Part shown: positions 44,658-55,443 of the stretch, piece after piece
How positions within the stretch are numbered: position 1 is the first letter of the stretch
Layout of the letters: each line of letters begins with the position of its first letter
Source of the DNA: Lineolata rhizophorae
Taxonomy: Eukaryota > Ascomycota > Dothideomycetes > Lineolatales > Lineolataceae
Reading direction: 5' to 3'
Length of the DNA: 64,000 nt
NCBI GenBank assembly: GCA_010093515.1
Contig: MU001670.1
Location: forward strand, 1,953,354-2,017,353
Translations under genes and position numbers: made by a program
The notes under the pieces: generated by a model
What the model was told of the DNA's origin: nothing
Database searches by the model: none
What the model saw: only the letters and a program-made list of their open reading frames with translations

Positions 44658-46247
44658 GGGCGGAGGTGGAAGGGGAAGGCGTGGGAAGCTCTCCGGCGGA
44701 GCTTACGTGCCGACCTTTTCTTTTAGCTTCGTTTCCGGCTGGGGTAGCTTTCTGCTCTTTCTTTAGCCCGCATTCCGATGGTTAATGTATAAGTGGCATC
44801 TTTTTACTTAATAATTTGTCGTTGTCTTTTTGAGCCGGGAGTTTTTTTTGGGGGAGGGGAGGGGAGGGGAGGGGAAGAGGGGACCGGGGCTCCGCAATGA
44901 TGGCGGTAATGTTTTGGGGACTTGCAAGCCCCCTATTTTAGCTTTCCCTTCTCGCTTTTCGCGTCTGGCGGCCGGCCGGCGCCGGGGACGGATGACGCGC
45001 CGGACTCGTCCGTCGCGGGCCTCGATGGGCTGAGAGCGTGCTTTGTCCTGCGTGCTCTTGGCTTTTGCTTCCTTGTGCTGGTTGCGGTTCGTGGGTTGAG
45101 GGGAGGGGCAGGGGCAGGGGCGGGGGGAGAGGGAGACGGAAGGCGGGCTGGGCTGGTTGCTTGACTTGTTTTCTGCGTCTACCTTTTTTTTTCCTTTTTC
45201 CTTTTTTTTTTTTTTTTGGTGGCCCTCCGGTTCGGCTTCTTGTCTTTGTCTTCGTTCTACTGGTTTGTACCTGGGTTGTATCGGGCCCGCGGGGAGGCGG
45301 GGGACCCATGGCCTAGGCCGGGCGGGCGGGCGTGCCTCGTCGGTACGGCGGCGCCGGCCGTTTGCTGGGGTCGGCTGCGTGGATGGACGGCTGGTGCGCG
45401 GCTTGGGGACCTGGGCTCGGCTTTCTGTGGTCGGCCAGGGGCCTCTTGGGATGACGTGCGGGGGGGAATTTGGGGAGGCAAAGAGGGCTGGATCGTGCGG
45501 GGGAAGCGGTGAGTGTGAAATGGGGTTCTCGCGGCGTATGTTTTCGGTATTGCACGGGGTGGGTTCACGGTTTCAAGGCTCGTGGTCTTGGTATTTTTCT
45601 TTTTTTTTTTTTTCCTTTGCTCTTTTCTAGGTTTTAATCGTCATGCTGGCTTGAATGTTGGTATCGGTATCGGGCGGTGGGCGAGCGTGGGAAAGGGGGA
45701 TTGTGGACGAGCGGCCCCGCGGATCAGAGCCGAGATATGCCGCGTGCTTTGGAATGGAAAAGCTTCTTGAAGTGTGACTTGGGTTGTGGCGGGGAGTGCG
45801 CGCGTTGAGAATGAGTGGCGCGGGGGAGATTGTGTTTTGGTGACGCGGAAGGTTGTCGTTGGGATCCTGGGCATTGGACACGCTCAACGTCCGCTAGTCC
45901 GTACGTCTTGATGGCCAAGGATTGTAGATCCTGTTCTACCCCTACTCACACCAAGCCCCGGCACTGAAAACCTCTTTCCCCACACAAACACAACCATAAC
46001 CGCAGGCCCCAACGCCGGCCGAGGCATAAAAGGACAAAGGCTGTTTTCCCAGTATTCCTCCGTCCCAGTCCTATGCTCACCATGCTCCTTCCCATACCAT
46101 CTGACTGCCTCACAACACGCCCAATGCCAAATCCGCACCACGCGCCTCCGATTCATCCCGGGAGAAAGGAAAAGAAAAGAAAAGGTCACGCCGCCATCCC
46201 CCCCACCCTACCATCCGTATCCCTCAGCCCCTCCACCCACACCCACC
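44658..46247. other. convergent 3' spacer
   Basis: Between the Mga2/Spt23 stop (plus) and the XRCC4 stop (minus). T-rich runs (45185-45220, 45598-45615) are likely parts of 3' untranslated regions. A G-rich run lies at 44850-44883. No gene recognised. Confidence 0.5.
44850..44883 (+). repeat. (GGGGA)n run, G-quadruplex-prone
   Basis: Consecutive GGGGA units form at least four G4 runs in about 34 bases, 190 bp beyond the Mga2 stop codon, probably inside its 3' untranslated region. Confidence 0.6.
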
Positions 46248-47750
46248 TCAAAGCTCATCCTCCGTTTCCTCATCCTCATCCGCATCCCCACCATCATCCT
46301 CTTCCACCTCCCGCCCGCCCCCCTTCCCCCGCACCGCCCCCTTCCCAAACGGCAGCTCCCTCCTCGGCGGCACCTCGTCCTCGCCCATGCCGCCCGCCAC
46401 GCCCCCGCCGCCCCGCCTCCCCAGCGCCTCGACGTCGCTCCCGCTCTCCTCCGCCTCCGCCTCCGCCTCCTCGTCCCGCGGCGACTCGGTCGCGGACGTG
46501 CCCTCGCCCTCGCCATCGTCGTCGTCACCGTCATCGTCATCGTCATCGTCACCGTCACCGTCACCGCCGCCAGGCTCCGGTTCCGGGGTGCGCTTGGGCC
46601 GCTTGTAGGAGGAGGAAGGCGGGACGGGCGAACCAAGGGCATCGAAGGCATCGTCGTCGTCGTCGTCGTCGTCGCTGTCGTCGTCCGTGTCCGCCTCGGC
46701 GCCACCACTGCCCGGCTTCCGCTTCCGCTTCCGTTTCCACTCCCCCGCCGCTGCCGCCGCCGCGGCAGACGTCGCGCTCGCGCTCGCGGTCTCGGCCTCG
46801 CGCGCCACCTCGCCCGGCCGGCCCTCGGCCAACACGTCCCTCAGCCGGGCCTTCTTGGCGCGCAGGACGCGCGCGAATGCGGCCAGCAGGGCGGTCTGGG
46901 CGTCGTTGGCGCAGGCGCGCTGGGCGGCGAGGGCGGCGGCGAGGCGGTCGGCGCGGGCGCGGGCGTCGCGCAGGCGGCGGCGGGCGGCGCGCAGGGCGGC
47001 GTCGCGGGCGGCGTCGCGGGCAGTAGCGGCGAGGAGCCAGGCGAAGAGCGAGATGGGGGGTTGGTGGTCGTCGCGCGGGGGCGCGAGGCGGAGAGGGGGT
47101 AGGGAGAGGAAGCGGCGGATGAGGCCGCCGGCGGTGTGGCGGAGGGTGAGCGTGCAGGTGGGGGGTTGGGGGGAGATGGTGGCGACGAGGTGGGGATCGG
47201 CAGAGGAGGAGAGGTCGTTGGGGGGCGGGTTAGAGGAGGAGGATCGGGGGGAGGAAGATGGGGAGGGGGAGGGTGAGGGGGAGGGTGAGGGGGAGGGGTC
47301 GAGGAGGGAGGGGTCCCCGAGGAAGACACGTGAGATGAGGGTTTGGAGGGAGGACTGGGTGCCGGTGTAGTTGGCGGGGCGGTGGGTTTCGAGCGTTTGG
47401 GATGTTACTGGGTGGTAAGATGGGTTAGTTGGGTGAAGTTGGCTCGATGGGATGAAAGGGATGGGACTATGCTCATGTCCGATATAGGAAGTCTCGACCA
47501 GGTGTAGGACCGGAGACCAAAAAAAAAAAAAGGCTAGATAATAACAATCGAAAAAGAAAAATCCCATGAGGCACTCACTATTGCCCACGTACGGATTCTC
47601 CCCCTCCGTCGCCGTCAGCTGCAGATCGACAGGGCCCGGCCCGACGTGCTGCACGTGCAGCAGCACGAAGCGACTCTCGTCATCGTCGGCGGCGGCGTTG
47701 TTGTCTTCGACGTCGGTGCGCGGGAGGCGGAGCACGCGTTGCTCCATCAT
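46248..47750 (-). CDS. xrcc4: XRCC4/Lif1-like DNA ligase IV partner (end joining)
   Basis: Two exons, 47750-47579 and 47407-46248; 443 codons; 171-bp intron with an ACTAAC branch site. The N-terminus MEQRVLRLPRTD, FVLLHVQHVGPGPVDLQLT, EGENPYVGNIT matches the beta-rich XRCC4 head (PF06632), followed by TLISRVFLGD and CTLTLRHTAGGLIRRFLSLPPL. An Ala/Arg-rich coiled coil (LFAWLLAATARDAARDAAL ... QTALLAAFARVLRAKKARLR) is the dimer stalk that binds ligase IV. The C-terminus is Asp/Glu-rich with basic patches (KRKRKRKP, YKRPKRTPEPEPG). Serine-proline repeats interrupt the head. Acts in nuclear non-homologous end joining with ligase IV and Ku (family knowledge). The start is either of two adjacent ATGs (47750 or 47747); a third lies at 47783. 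Confidence 0.8.
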   Translation of the reverse strand: MMEQRVLRLPRTDVEDNNAAADDDESRFVLLHVQHVGPGPVDLQLTATEGENPYVGNSECLMGFFFFDCYYLAFFFFWSPVLHLVETSYIGHEHSPIPFIPSSQLHPTNPSYHPVTSQTLETHRPANYTGTQSSLQTLISRVFLGDPSLLDPSPSPSPSPSPSPSSSPRSSSSNPPPNDLSSSADPHLVATISPQPPTCTLTLRHTAGGLIRRFLSLPPLRLAPPRDDHQPPISLFAWLLAATARDAARDAALRAARRRLRDARARADRLAAALAAQRACANDAQTALLAAFARVLRAKKARLRDVLAEGRPGEVAREAETASASATSAAAAAAAGEWKRKRKRKPGSGGAEADTDDDSDDDDDDDDAFDALGSPVPPSSSYKRPKRTPEPEPGGGDGDGDDDDDDDGDDDDGEGEGTSATESPRDEEAEAEAEESGSDVEALGRRGGGGVAGGMGEDEVPPRRELPFGKGAVRGKGGGREVEEDDGGDADEDEETEDEL

Positions 47751-49624
47751 TTGGTGGCGTGTCGCCGTTTTTCTTTTCTTCACCCCCCCCTCCCTCGAGT
47801 CGTTGCGCTCTGTTTCTGGTTTTATTGTTGTCTTGCTTGACTCGCTTCGCTTGTGATGATGACGCTGACTCCGCGTGATGTGGTGAAACAGAGAGGGGAG
47901 CTAGTCGGGCGCTGCTCGAAGTGACTTGCTACTCTTCTTCTTTTGGTTTCGTCTTTCCCTGCTTCAGGTTGATGTCTAAGCAGGAGGACGTAGCACTCGA
48001 GCGGTCGGCCGTAGCTAGAGGCGGGCGGGTTGGTGATGACGGATGGCGGCGGCGACGCGGCGCGTGGGTTGGCGCCTCGCCGGACGAGGGAGGCACGTCT
48101 GCGGAGGGGCCTGCCTGCGTAGGGCGGTGGGTAGGAGCGACGGCGACGGCGGGGCAATCGGGGATGATGCGGGAAGGCGGGGCCCGCCAACAAGAGCAAC
48201 TGCAACCTGCCGATGGGAACCGGATTTTTCCCCCTCGCATCCAGGCACATATGCTGGCGATATGCCCAGGTGCTATGTAGGAGAGGTAGTGTACAGAGCG
48301 GCACGTAGATCTTGCCGGACGCGCATTCACTCAATCAGGCCGATCCGTCGTGCCGTCGTTGCCTAGATCCTGCTACCGCACTGCACACCAGTGGTTGCTA
48401 TGCGGGGGAGTCACACGGACGAGGCGTCAGTGTGGGAACGGCCGCGCAGTCGCCGTTGTCCGGCCCGGGGAAGCTCTCACGAAGCCGCCTGGCGGGCCGC
48501 ATGTACCTAGAGCTATCGATTGTGACCTCGCGCAGAGGAGAGGGAATCGCCGTGTGATCCCACGCGTCGCACTCTCCGGCCGGCGCGAGTCAAGCGAGGA
48601 GGGGCCTGCGAGACACAACAAAAGCCGCGCTCGACGCGTCGTCGTCGCGTTCGTGTGGGACCTACCTGCCCACCCACCCAGACAAGCACGTACCTACGTG
48701 TGTAGTGCATAGTACGGCTCGCCCGCCCGCCCGCCGCTCGATTCGAAATATATATGGAACCAATCTTGGGCACATTGGGCGGGGCGCGCAAAAAATAGAC
48801 AAATAAATAAAATAAAACAAAAATTGAGCGGGTCCGCGTCTCGCACCGCGTCCGCAGAGAGGGGCGTATATATATGATATGATCCAAGGGGGGAGAACGG
48901 GGTGTGTGCGCACGCGCCAGTGCTATGCTCTTGGAATGCGTACATAGATCCAGCCGGGCTGGACCGAGTCCAGGCCAAGAGACACAAGAGACAGAGAGAA
49001 AGCGGTGGTGACCGGGGTGAGCTAAGAGAGCGAGTTGACGGGGCGAGGCGCGAGAGTGACGCGCCCGGGTTTCAAGAGGCCGCGGGCAGCCACAGGCGAA
49101 CAAAACCAGGCCGTGCGCACGGCCCACCCCGCCGGCCCGGCGCCCAGCCAGCAGCTGCAGCCTGCGCCCGCCGTCCGCCCGCCCCAGCCTCCGGCCGCAG
49201 CCCTCCTCCACCGCCTCCGCAGCCGCATTCCATCCACCGCTCTTGCATCCACCACCGCCTGCATCGCGGAACCTGGCACGCGCCCGCGCACTCGCACATC
49301 CACACCCACAACGCGCATACACGCACGCACGCACGCACGCATCCCGGCTTCAAGAACCCGTCCATTGGCCTCATCGAGCGGTTGCGACGGCCGTTTGCCA
49401 AACCTTCGCCTTTGCGACCACCGCCCGACCGTCTGGCAGACCACGAAGCTTTTCGCGCGCGCGCGCAGCTCTTTTCTTTTCTTTTCTTTTCTTTTTTTTT
49501 CCCCTCTCGCCTTCCCCCTTCCTCCCATCCGAGCTTTTTTCCCGACCACACAAGATTCCTCGCTCGAACGGATCCGCCGACCTGAGAGCGCGCGCACAAA
49601 CGAACATCCGCCTTCCCGGCCGTC
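47751..49624. other. divergent promoter region between XRCC4 and Byr4 genes
   Basis: 1.9 kb between start codons pointing outwards. The right part (49.1-49.6 kb) is C/T-rich with a (CTTTT)n run near 49473-49495 just before the Byr4 start, a usual fungal promoter/leader feature. No gene recognised. Confidence 0.5.
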
Positions 49625-52600
49625 ATGGCCACTACCTCCGCCGGCAGCACGACTGGCGGCGGTAGTAGCAGTAACAAGCCGCAACCTCTTGCTCTCCAGC
49701 GCCGCGGCGCCGCCTCGCCCGTCGTCGAGAACTGGGACGACGACGGCGACTTCCAGGGCGACCTCTCCTTCGGCACCGCGCTTTCGTCCTCCAATGGCAA
49801 CAGCCACGGCGGTCACAGCTTCCACCTCGGCCACGGCGGCAACCCCTCGGCCGCCAGCACGCCCGGCAACGCCTACGCCCAGTCGGCGTCGTCCCGCCTC
49901 TCGATGCACTCCGAGTCCAACGCCGGCGACGACGACTGGCAGCTCTTGATCGCGCCCCACGACGAGTCGTCGACCCGGCACGCCATCTCGTCGGCCAACC
50001 AGGCCGGCATCCCGCTCCCCGCCAACGTGCCTTCCTCGGCCCTCCTGGGCGGGTCGATCAAGCGCCTCGGCAACCGGAAGAAGCCGACCCGTCCTAGCGA
50101 GCCGACCGCCGCCGCCGCCGCCGCCGCCGCCGCATCAGCAGCAGCAGCCGCCGGCACGGGCGGGGACGACTGGTCCGACGACTTCGACTTCCCGGCCGGC
50201 GCCGGCAGCGGCGAGCCGGGCGGCGGCCAGAGCTTCCTCGACCGTTTCCGCCGGAAGCAGCAGCAGCAGCAGCAGCCTGCTGGAAGCGGCAGCCACCTTG
50301 GCGTCAACCGGAGCGGCGGCAGCGGCGGTGGAGGCCCGCCTTCCACGCCGGGCAGCCACGCCGACGCCAACGGCGGCAAGAGCCCTGCTCCCACCTCCGC
50401 CCCTACCACCACCACCACGGGAACGGGCAACGACGATGACGACTTCGACCCGGACTGGGCCGAGGGCAGCCTCGGCATCCGCTTCGGCGGCACGCGGCGC
50501 GGCGACAACCGCGCCCGCAGCTCGTCCGTGTCGGCCTCGGCCATGAGCCCCAGCCTCGGCAGCTGCATCACGGCCGACAGCGAGCTCGACGAGGACGTGC
50601 TCGACGGCCTCGTGCTGCCCTCGGAGCCCGTCGACTTTGGCGCCATCCTCAAGAAGCGCAAGGAGATCGAGTACGACCAGGAGCACCAGGAGCACCAGAC
50701 CCACCGCCGCCAGCCCGCTTCGACCGCCGCCTCGTCTTCGCGCCCGCACTCGCCTGCCGACAACGACGACGCCTCGGCCTCTGCCTCTTCGTCCGCCGGA
50801 GCGTTCGCTAGAGCGGGTGAATATCCTCCAAACGCGGGCGGTCTCGCCGCATTCACGTCGGCCCAGCCGGCCGGTTTCGTCGGGCCGTCGCCTCGCAGAC
50901 CGTCCTCCCTCTGGGCCAAGCAAGACGACTCCAACGACATCGACCCGCTTGTCGGCCTCGACTGGGGCGACGGAAACCTCCTGAGCAACAAGAAACTCAA
51001 GTTGAACCGCAACCTGAAAATCACCGTCACTTCCAAGCGCCCGCACACGCCTGCGCCTCGCTCCGGCACCACGCTGACCTTCACCACCGCTGCTACCGAC
51101 AACAAGATGCCGCCACCATCGGTGGCGGCCTCGGCGTCGACCGCGACCGCAACCCCGACGTCTCGCATCCCGCGCCCCATGGCCGGCGCCGGCCACCACG
51201 GCGGCGCCAACGCCCCTCCGTCCCGCTCCAACAGCCGCCTCGCCCCCGTCTACGAGTCCGGCGCCCAGTCGAGCCAACAACAGCAGCAGCCCGGCGGCCG
51301 CTCCGCTTTCTCCGCAGCCCAGCAGCTGCTCCGGCAGAAGCGCTCCGCGCCCCTGCTGCGCGGCAACCGGCACCATCATCACCATCACCGCGACATCCAT
51401 GGCGGTTCGGAGACTGCGGACGCGCCGGGCAAGACGCCGCTGGTGCCGTTCCTGCCCGCCGGCGCGGCGTCCGGCGCGCGGTCGCATCACGTCTCAAGCA
51501 AGGCTTCGGCGGGCAACTTGCGGCGCGAGGAAGAGCAGCTTCGTCTCGGCGGCGCCGGCGGCGGCGCTCAGTCGCCTGCCCCTCGCTCGTTTTCTCGTCT
51601 CGGCGGCGCGACGCCTTCCGGCGACAGTCCCACGCGCACCGGCCGCAGCGGCGGTAACAACAACAACCACAACCACAACAATAATAATAACAACAAAACC
51701 AACGCATCCCACCAGCAACCCGGTGGCCCTCACGTGGCGCCCGCGTCCCTCGTCCGCGAGGCCCTTCACAAGCAGCCTTTCCCCGGCAGCTTGCTGCTGC
51801 GCCGCCGCCCGCAGTACTACGGCTCGGGCGCCGAGCTCGACGGCTTCGACGACTTGCCGACCTCGGCGGCCAAGGAAGCGCGCTTCCTGCGGGAGCCGGC
51901 GAACGCGAGCGGCAGCGCCAACAACGGTGCGAACGCCGGGACCGCGGGCCCGTCTTCGGCATCGGCCTCGGCCTCGACCTCGGCCCTGCGCCACCAGGGC
52001 AGCCGCTCCCGCGTCGCGGGCCCCACGCCCATCCTAGCCGACGCGACGAGGAATGGCGCCGGCACGCCGGCGCCCACGACAGCGTCGGCGTCGACGCCGC
52101 GGTCGCCGTCGCGCACGTACCCGCCTGGCCTGGCTGGCGGCGAGAACGCGAAGCCGCACTTTGCGAGGGACACGGCGGCCAGCCGGATCGCGCGCGAGCA
52201 GCGGTTGGCGGCGCGAGGCAATGGTGGAGGAGCGGGCGGGCCGCTGATGCCCGTGTCGACGAATTGGAAGGGCGGGAGGACGGGAACACCGGGGGGAGGA
52301 GGGGCGGCGAGTCCGAGTTCGTTGTTGAGGAGTAGGAAGAGGGGATCGGGGTTGGCGGGGGCGGCGGGGGCGGGAGCGGCAGGTGGGGTGAGGCAGCAGC
52401 CGCAGTTGATTAAGCAGTTTGCGAGTCCGAAGAGTGAGTCTTTCCTCTTTTTCTGTCTCGGTTCCCCGTTTTAGAACGTGTAAGACGAACGGGACTGACT
52501 TCAATGCAGCCGAAAAAGGGATGACGTACAACGCCGCGCTGCAGCGCTGGGAAGGCAACGAGAACGCGCTGGCGGCCTTCAACGCGCCGCTGCCGCCGCA

Positions 52601-53948
52601 GCTGCACGCCTTCAACCACGACCAAGACCCGCTCAAACACGACGCGCCGTACAAGCAGCCGCAGCACGTGCAGCATCACCATCAGCATTCGCATCCGCAT
52701 CCGCATCATTCGCATCATCCTCTCCGCGCGCATCACCAGGCCACCAGGTCAAATCCGAACTTGCCTCTAAATCACCACGGCGCCGCCCATGGCGTCTACC
52801 AGCACCATCACGGCAACCACTCGTCCTCGGCCCTGTCGCACGGCGCCGGCCAGACGCACACGCCGCGTCCCAGTTCGTCGCATGTGCACGTGCACACTTC
52901 TAGCGGCGGCACCGGCGGCATCGGCGGCTCCACCGCCGCCGCGGCTACCCCAGCGTCTCCGGCCCGCGTCCCGGGCCTCATCTCGCATCGCAGCGCGGCG
53001 CGCGGCGTGCACGTCGAGCGCGGCATGGTGTTCGACCCGCGGCAGATGAAGTGGCTGAAGCTTGGCGCGGAGCACCGGCGCAAGGGGGACGTGCATAGGG
53101 GTGGTGCCGGCGGTACCACCGCTACGAAGGGGGGCAGGCAGAGCGCGACGCCGACAGCGGACGGGACCGACGACGACGAGGATCCGTTTGCGGGATTGGA
53201 GGACTTGAGGGAGGATGGCGGTGGGGCGGCTAGTAGTGGTGCGAACGGGGCACAGGGCAAGGACAAGAGGAGCAGTGTCGGCTGCGCGGGCCCGGGCCCG
53301 GTGGGCGCGGCACTGGGTCTCGGAGGCGCGCCAGCGGCCGGAGCGGGAGGCCCGACCGGCGTCCGCATCGGCAGCTTGAACCTGAACTTGGGCGGCGCGG
53401 CGGCCGACGCCGAGATGGCAAACCAGCAACATCGGCCCCGCTCGACGCCCTCGGCCGGCCTCGTCGCCGCGGCCGCTGTCCCCGCCGTCACCCGGGGCGG
53501 CGACCCCGCCACAGTCGCCCCGTCTTGCGCCGCGCTGCCCCCGGACGCGAAGCTCGCCGGCGTCCCCGTGGCCGCCACTGCCGCCACCGCTGCCGCCACC
53601 GCCGTCCCGCCGGCCCCAGCGCCCCAGCAGGACACCTTCCTCGGCGAGGAGTTCGACGTCGGGCCGGGCTTCATTAAGCGGCTGCGCGACGAGGAGGCGG
53701 CGTGGCGGCGGCGGGTCGAGCGGTGGGTGGGCGGCGAGGTGGGGGAGAAGAGGCGGAGGGCGGAGGACGACGAGGCGGGCAGGGAGGCGGGCTTGTTGGG
53801 GGTGCTGGTCGGGGCTGCTGCGGGAGGTGGGGTGGACGGGTTGGCGGCGGTGGAGTGGGGGGCGGTCGAGGGCGGGCCGGGCGGGGATGTCGAGGGCGGG
53901 GGGTGGAGGTGGGGGATTAGGGAGGTTGCGAGGAGGGCGGGGTTGTGA
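49625..53948 (+). CDS. byr4: Byr4/Bfa1-like septation network GAP scaffold
   Basis: Two exons, 49625-52433 and 52510-53948; 76-bp intron; 1415 codons, long for the family. The N-terminus has repeated acidic-aromatic motifs, ENWDDDGDFQGDL (about 35), DDWSDDFDFP (about 180) and DDDDFDPDWAEG (about 270), as in Byr4. LVGLDWGDGNLLSNKKLKL lies near 440. Exon 2 holds the conserved block GMTYNAALQRWEGNENALAAF (about 940) and then LISHRSAARGVHVERGMVFD, PRQMKWLKLG (about 1090-1118), and GEEFDVGPGFIKRLRDEEAAWRRRVERW (about 1310). Linkers are Ala, Ser, Gly, Asn and His-rich. With Bub2/Cdc16, Byr4 forms the two-part GAP that restrains the Spg1/Tem1 GTPase at spindle poles and limits septation (family knowledge). 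Confidence 0.92.
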
Positions 53949-55443
53949 AGGTTTGGGCGCGACGAGCATTTGGTTTTTGCTGCTTTTCTGTTACGGGGAC
54001 TTTTAGATGGTTTGGGGGAGGGGTTTATTTCTTTTTTTTTTTTTTTTTGGCTTTCTTCTCCCGGGACTCCTGGGCCTTCTGAATTAGGGGTTGAGTCTTG
54101 TTTCTGCGGAAAGGAAAGGGGGATTTGGGGGAGGTTCTAGTTTCTTGCTTTTTTTTTTTTTGCTCACGACATACCATTGTTACGACGATATTGCTACGGC
54201 CGAGGGACCTGGTATTGCATGCGTGCGCGCGGGCATTTCTTCTTGTTTTTTCTTGCATTGGGGCCTTTTGGCTTTTGGCTTTGGCTTTGGCTTTTGGCTT
54301 TTGGCTTGTTCACGGGTCACGGGCGCGGGCGAGGGGCTGCTTGGGACCCGGACATGTGTGTCCCTTTGTTGGTACCCTGTTGGCCTTTTTTGTTTGTTTT
54401 TGTTTTTTGGTCCTGGGCTTTTGAGGCTTGCGGACGGGATTTTCGAAAAGTTATGATGTTATGACTGCGAGGACGTAGATTGGGGGACGGGTGCGGCGCG
54501 CGCAAGCGGGGGGTGAGGGGAGGGAGGGTAATGGGTTGGGCGCGGATGGGAAGAAGGGACAAGGAGAGGGAGAGAGAGATGGGGAGGCTGCTTGAGGCGT
54601 GGCTTTTTGGGTTCTTCTTTTCCTTCTGATTCTTGGGGTTTTTGTGCTGTGAATTGTGGGACTAGGGGCTTGTTTGTTCTTTCGGCCCCTCTCCCCCCCT
54701 TTCTCTAAGGCAGCTTTTTGCGCTTGGCCTTGTATAATTAGACTTGCGGGAGCGGACAGTGGGGGTGTAATGGGGATAGGGCTGGCTGGGCGGCTGGCTG
54801 GGTAGTTGGTCCGCGCGCTTTTTTCAGATAGAGGAGGAGGGAGGTGAGGGCGTGAATGAGAAGAGAGTAATGGTTTAATTTTTTGGTGCGCTGTCTAGGG
54901 GAGGGGTTGTGATGTGTGATGTGTGATGCGTGATGCGTGATGGTGGTTGGTATGCGGAGGGAGTGTTGGTGGAGGTGTGGTGGGGAGGTTGCTTGGGGCG
55001 AGGGATGTAGTGGTGAGTCTAGCGCTGTTTGCTGGGCGGGGAGTTTCGGTCTTGGTTGCTGGGGCCTTGGAAGTGCAGTGGGTGACTTCCTTGCTTGGAG
55101 AGAGGAGAAACGGTGGTGTGGTCCGGCGACGTTTGGGTCCACGGTAAATGGTCGGGGGTGGACCGGGGGGGGAGGTAGTTTGGGACTCGGTGGGTTTGGC
55201 AAAAGCGAGGGTCGATGCGCGCGGTCGTAAAGAGAGTATATATATTCTGGGAACAAGCTGGCTAGGTAGATAGGTCTGGGAGAGACGGGGTGGGAACACG
55301 AATGTTTTCTGGTCGGATTTTCTGGGTGCTACGTCGGTTTGGATGGGGTTGAAATGGCAAAGATGAGAGAAAACTTGTCAATATGAATGATGTGCAGGGG
55401 GATGTTTCCACGGCCCGTTTCACAGGGCAATGCGTAGGTCGTC
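53949..55443. other. convergent 3' spacer
   Basis: Between Byr4 (plus) and the Rossmann-like paralogue B (minus). Runs of T and a repeated TTGGCTTT word (54264-54308) mark probable 3' untranslated sequence. The plus strand is G/T-rich to 55.2 kb. No gene recognised. Confidence 0.5.
54264..54308. repeat. TTGGCTTT short tandem repeat
   Basis: About six copies of a 6-8-bp GGCTTT(T/TT) unit in the likely Byr4 3' untranslated region. Not a fungal telomere repeat. Confidence 0.75.

Noticed and set aside
46073-47370. Plus-strand frames of 227-317 codons opposite XRCC4
   Set aside because: Arg/Pro/Ala low-complexity mirror of the minus-strand coding sequence.
49873-53969. Minus-strand frames of 400-450 codons opposite Byr4
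   Set aside because: Antisense shadows in GC-rich sequence; Byr4 motifs are all on the plus strand.
54264-54308. TTGGCTTT repeats considered as a telomere-like tract
   Set aside because: Fungal telomeres are TTAGGG-type; this is an irregular T/G microsatellite between two genes.
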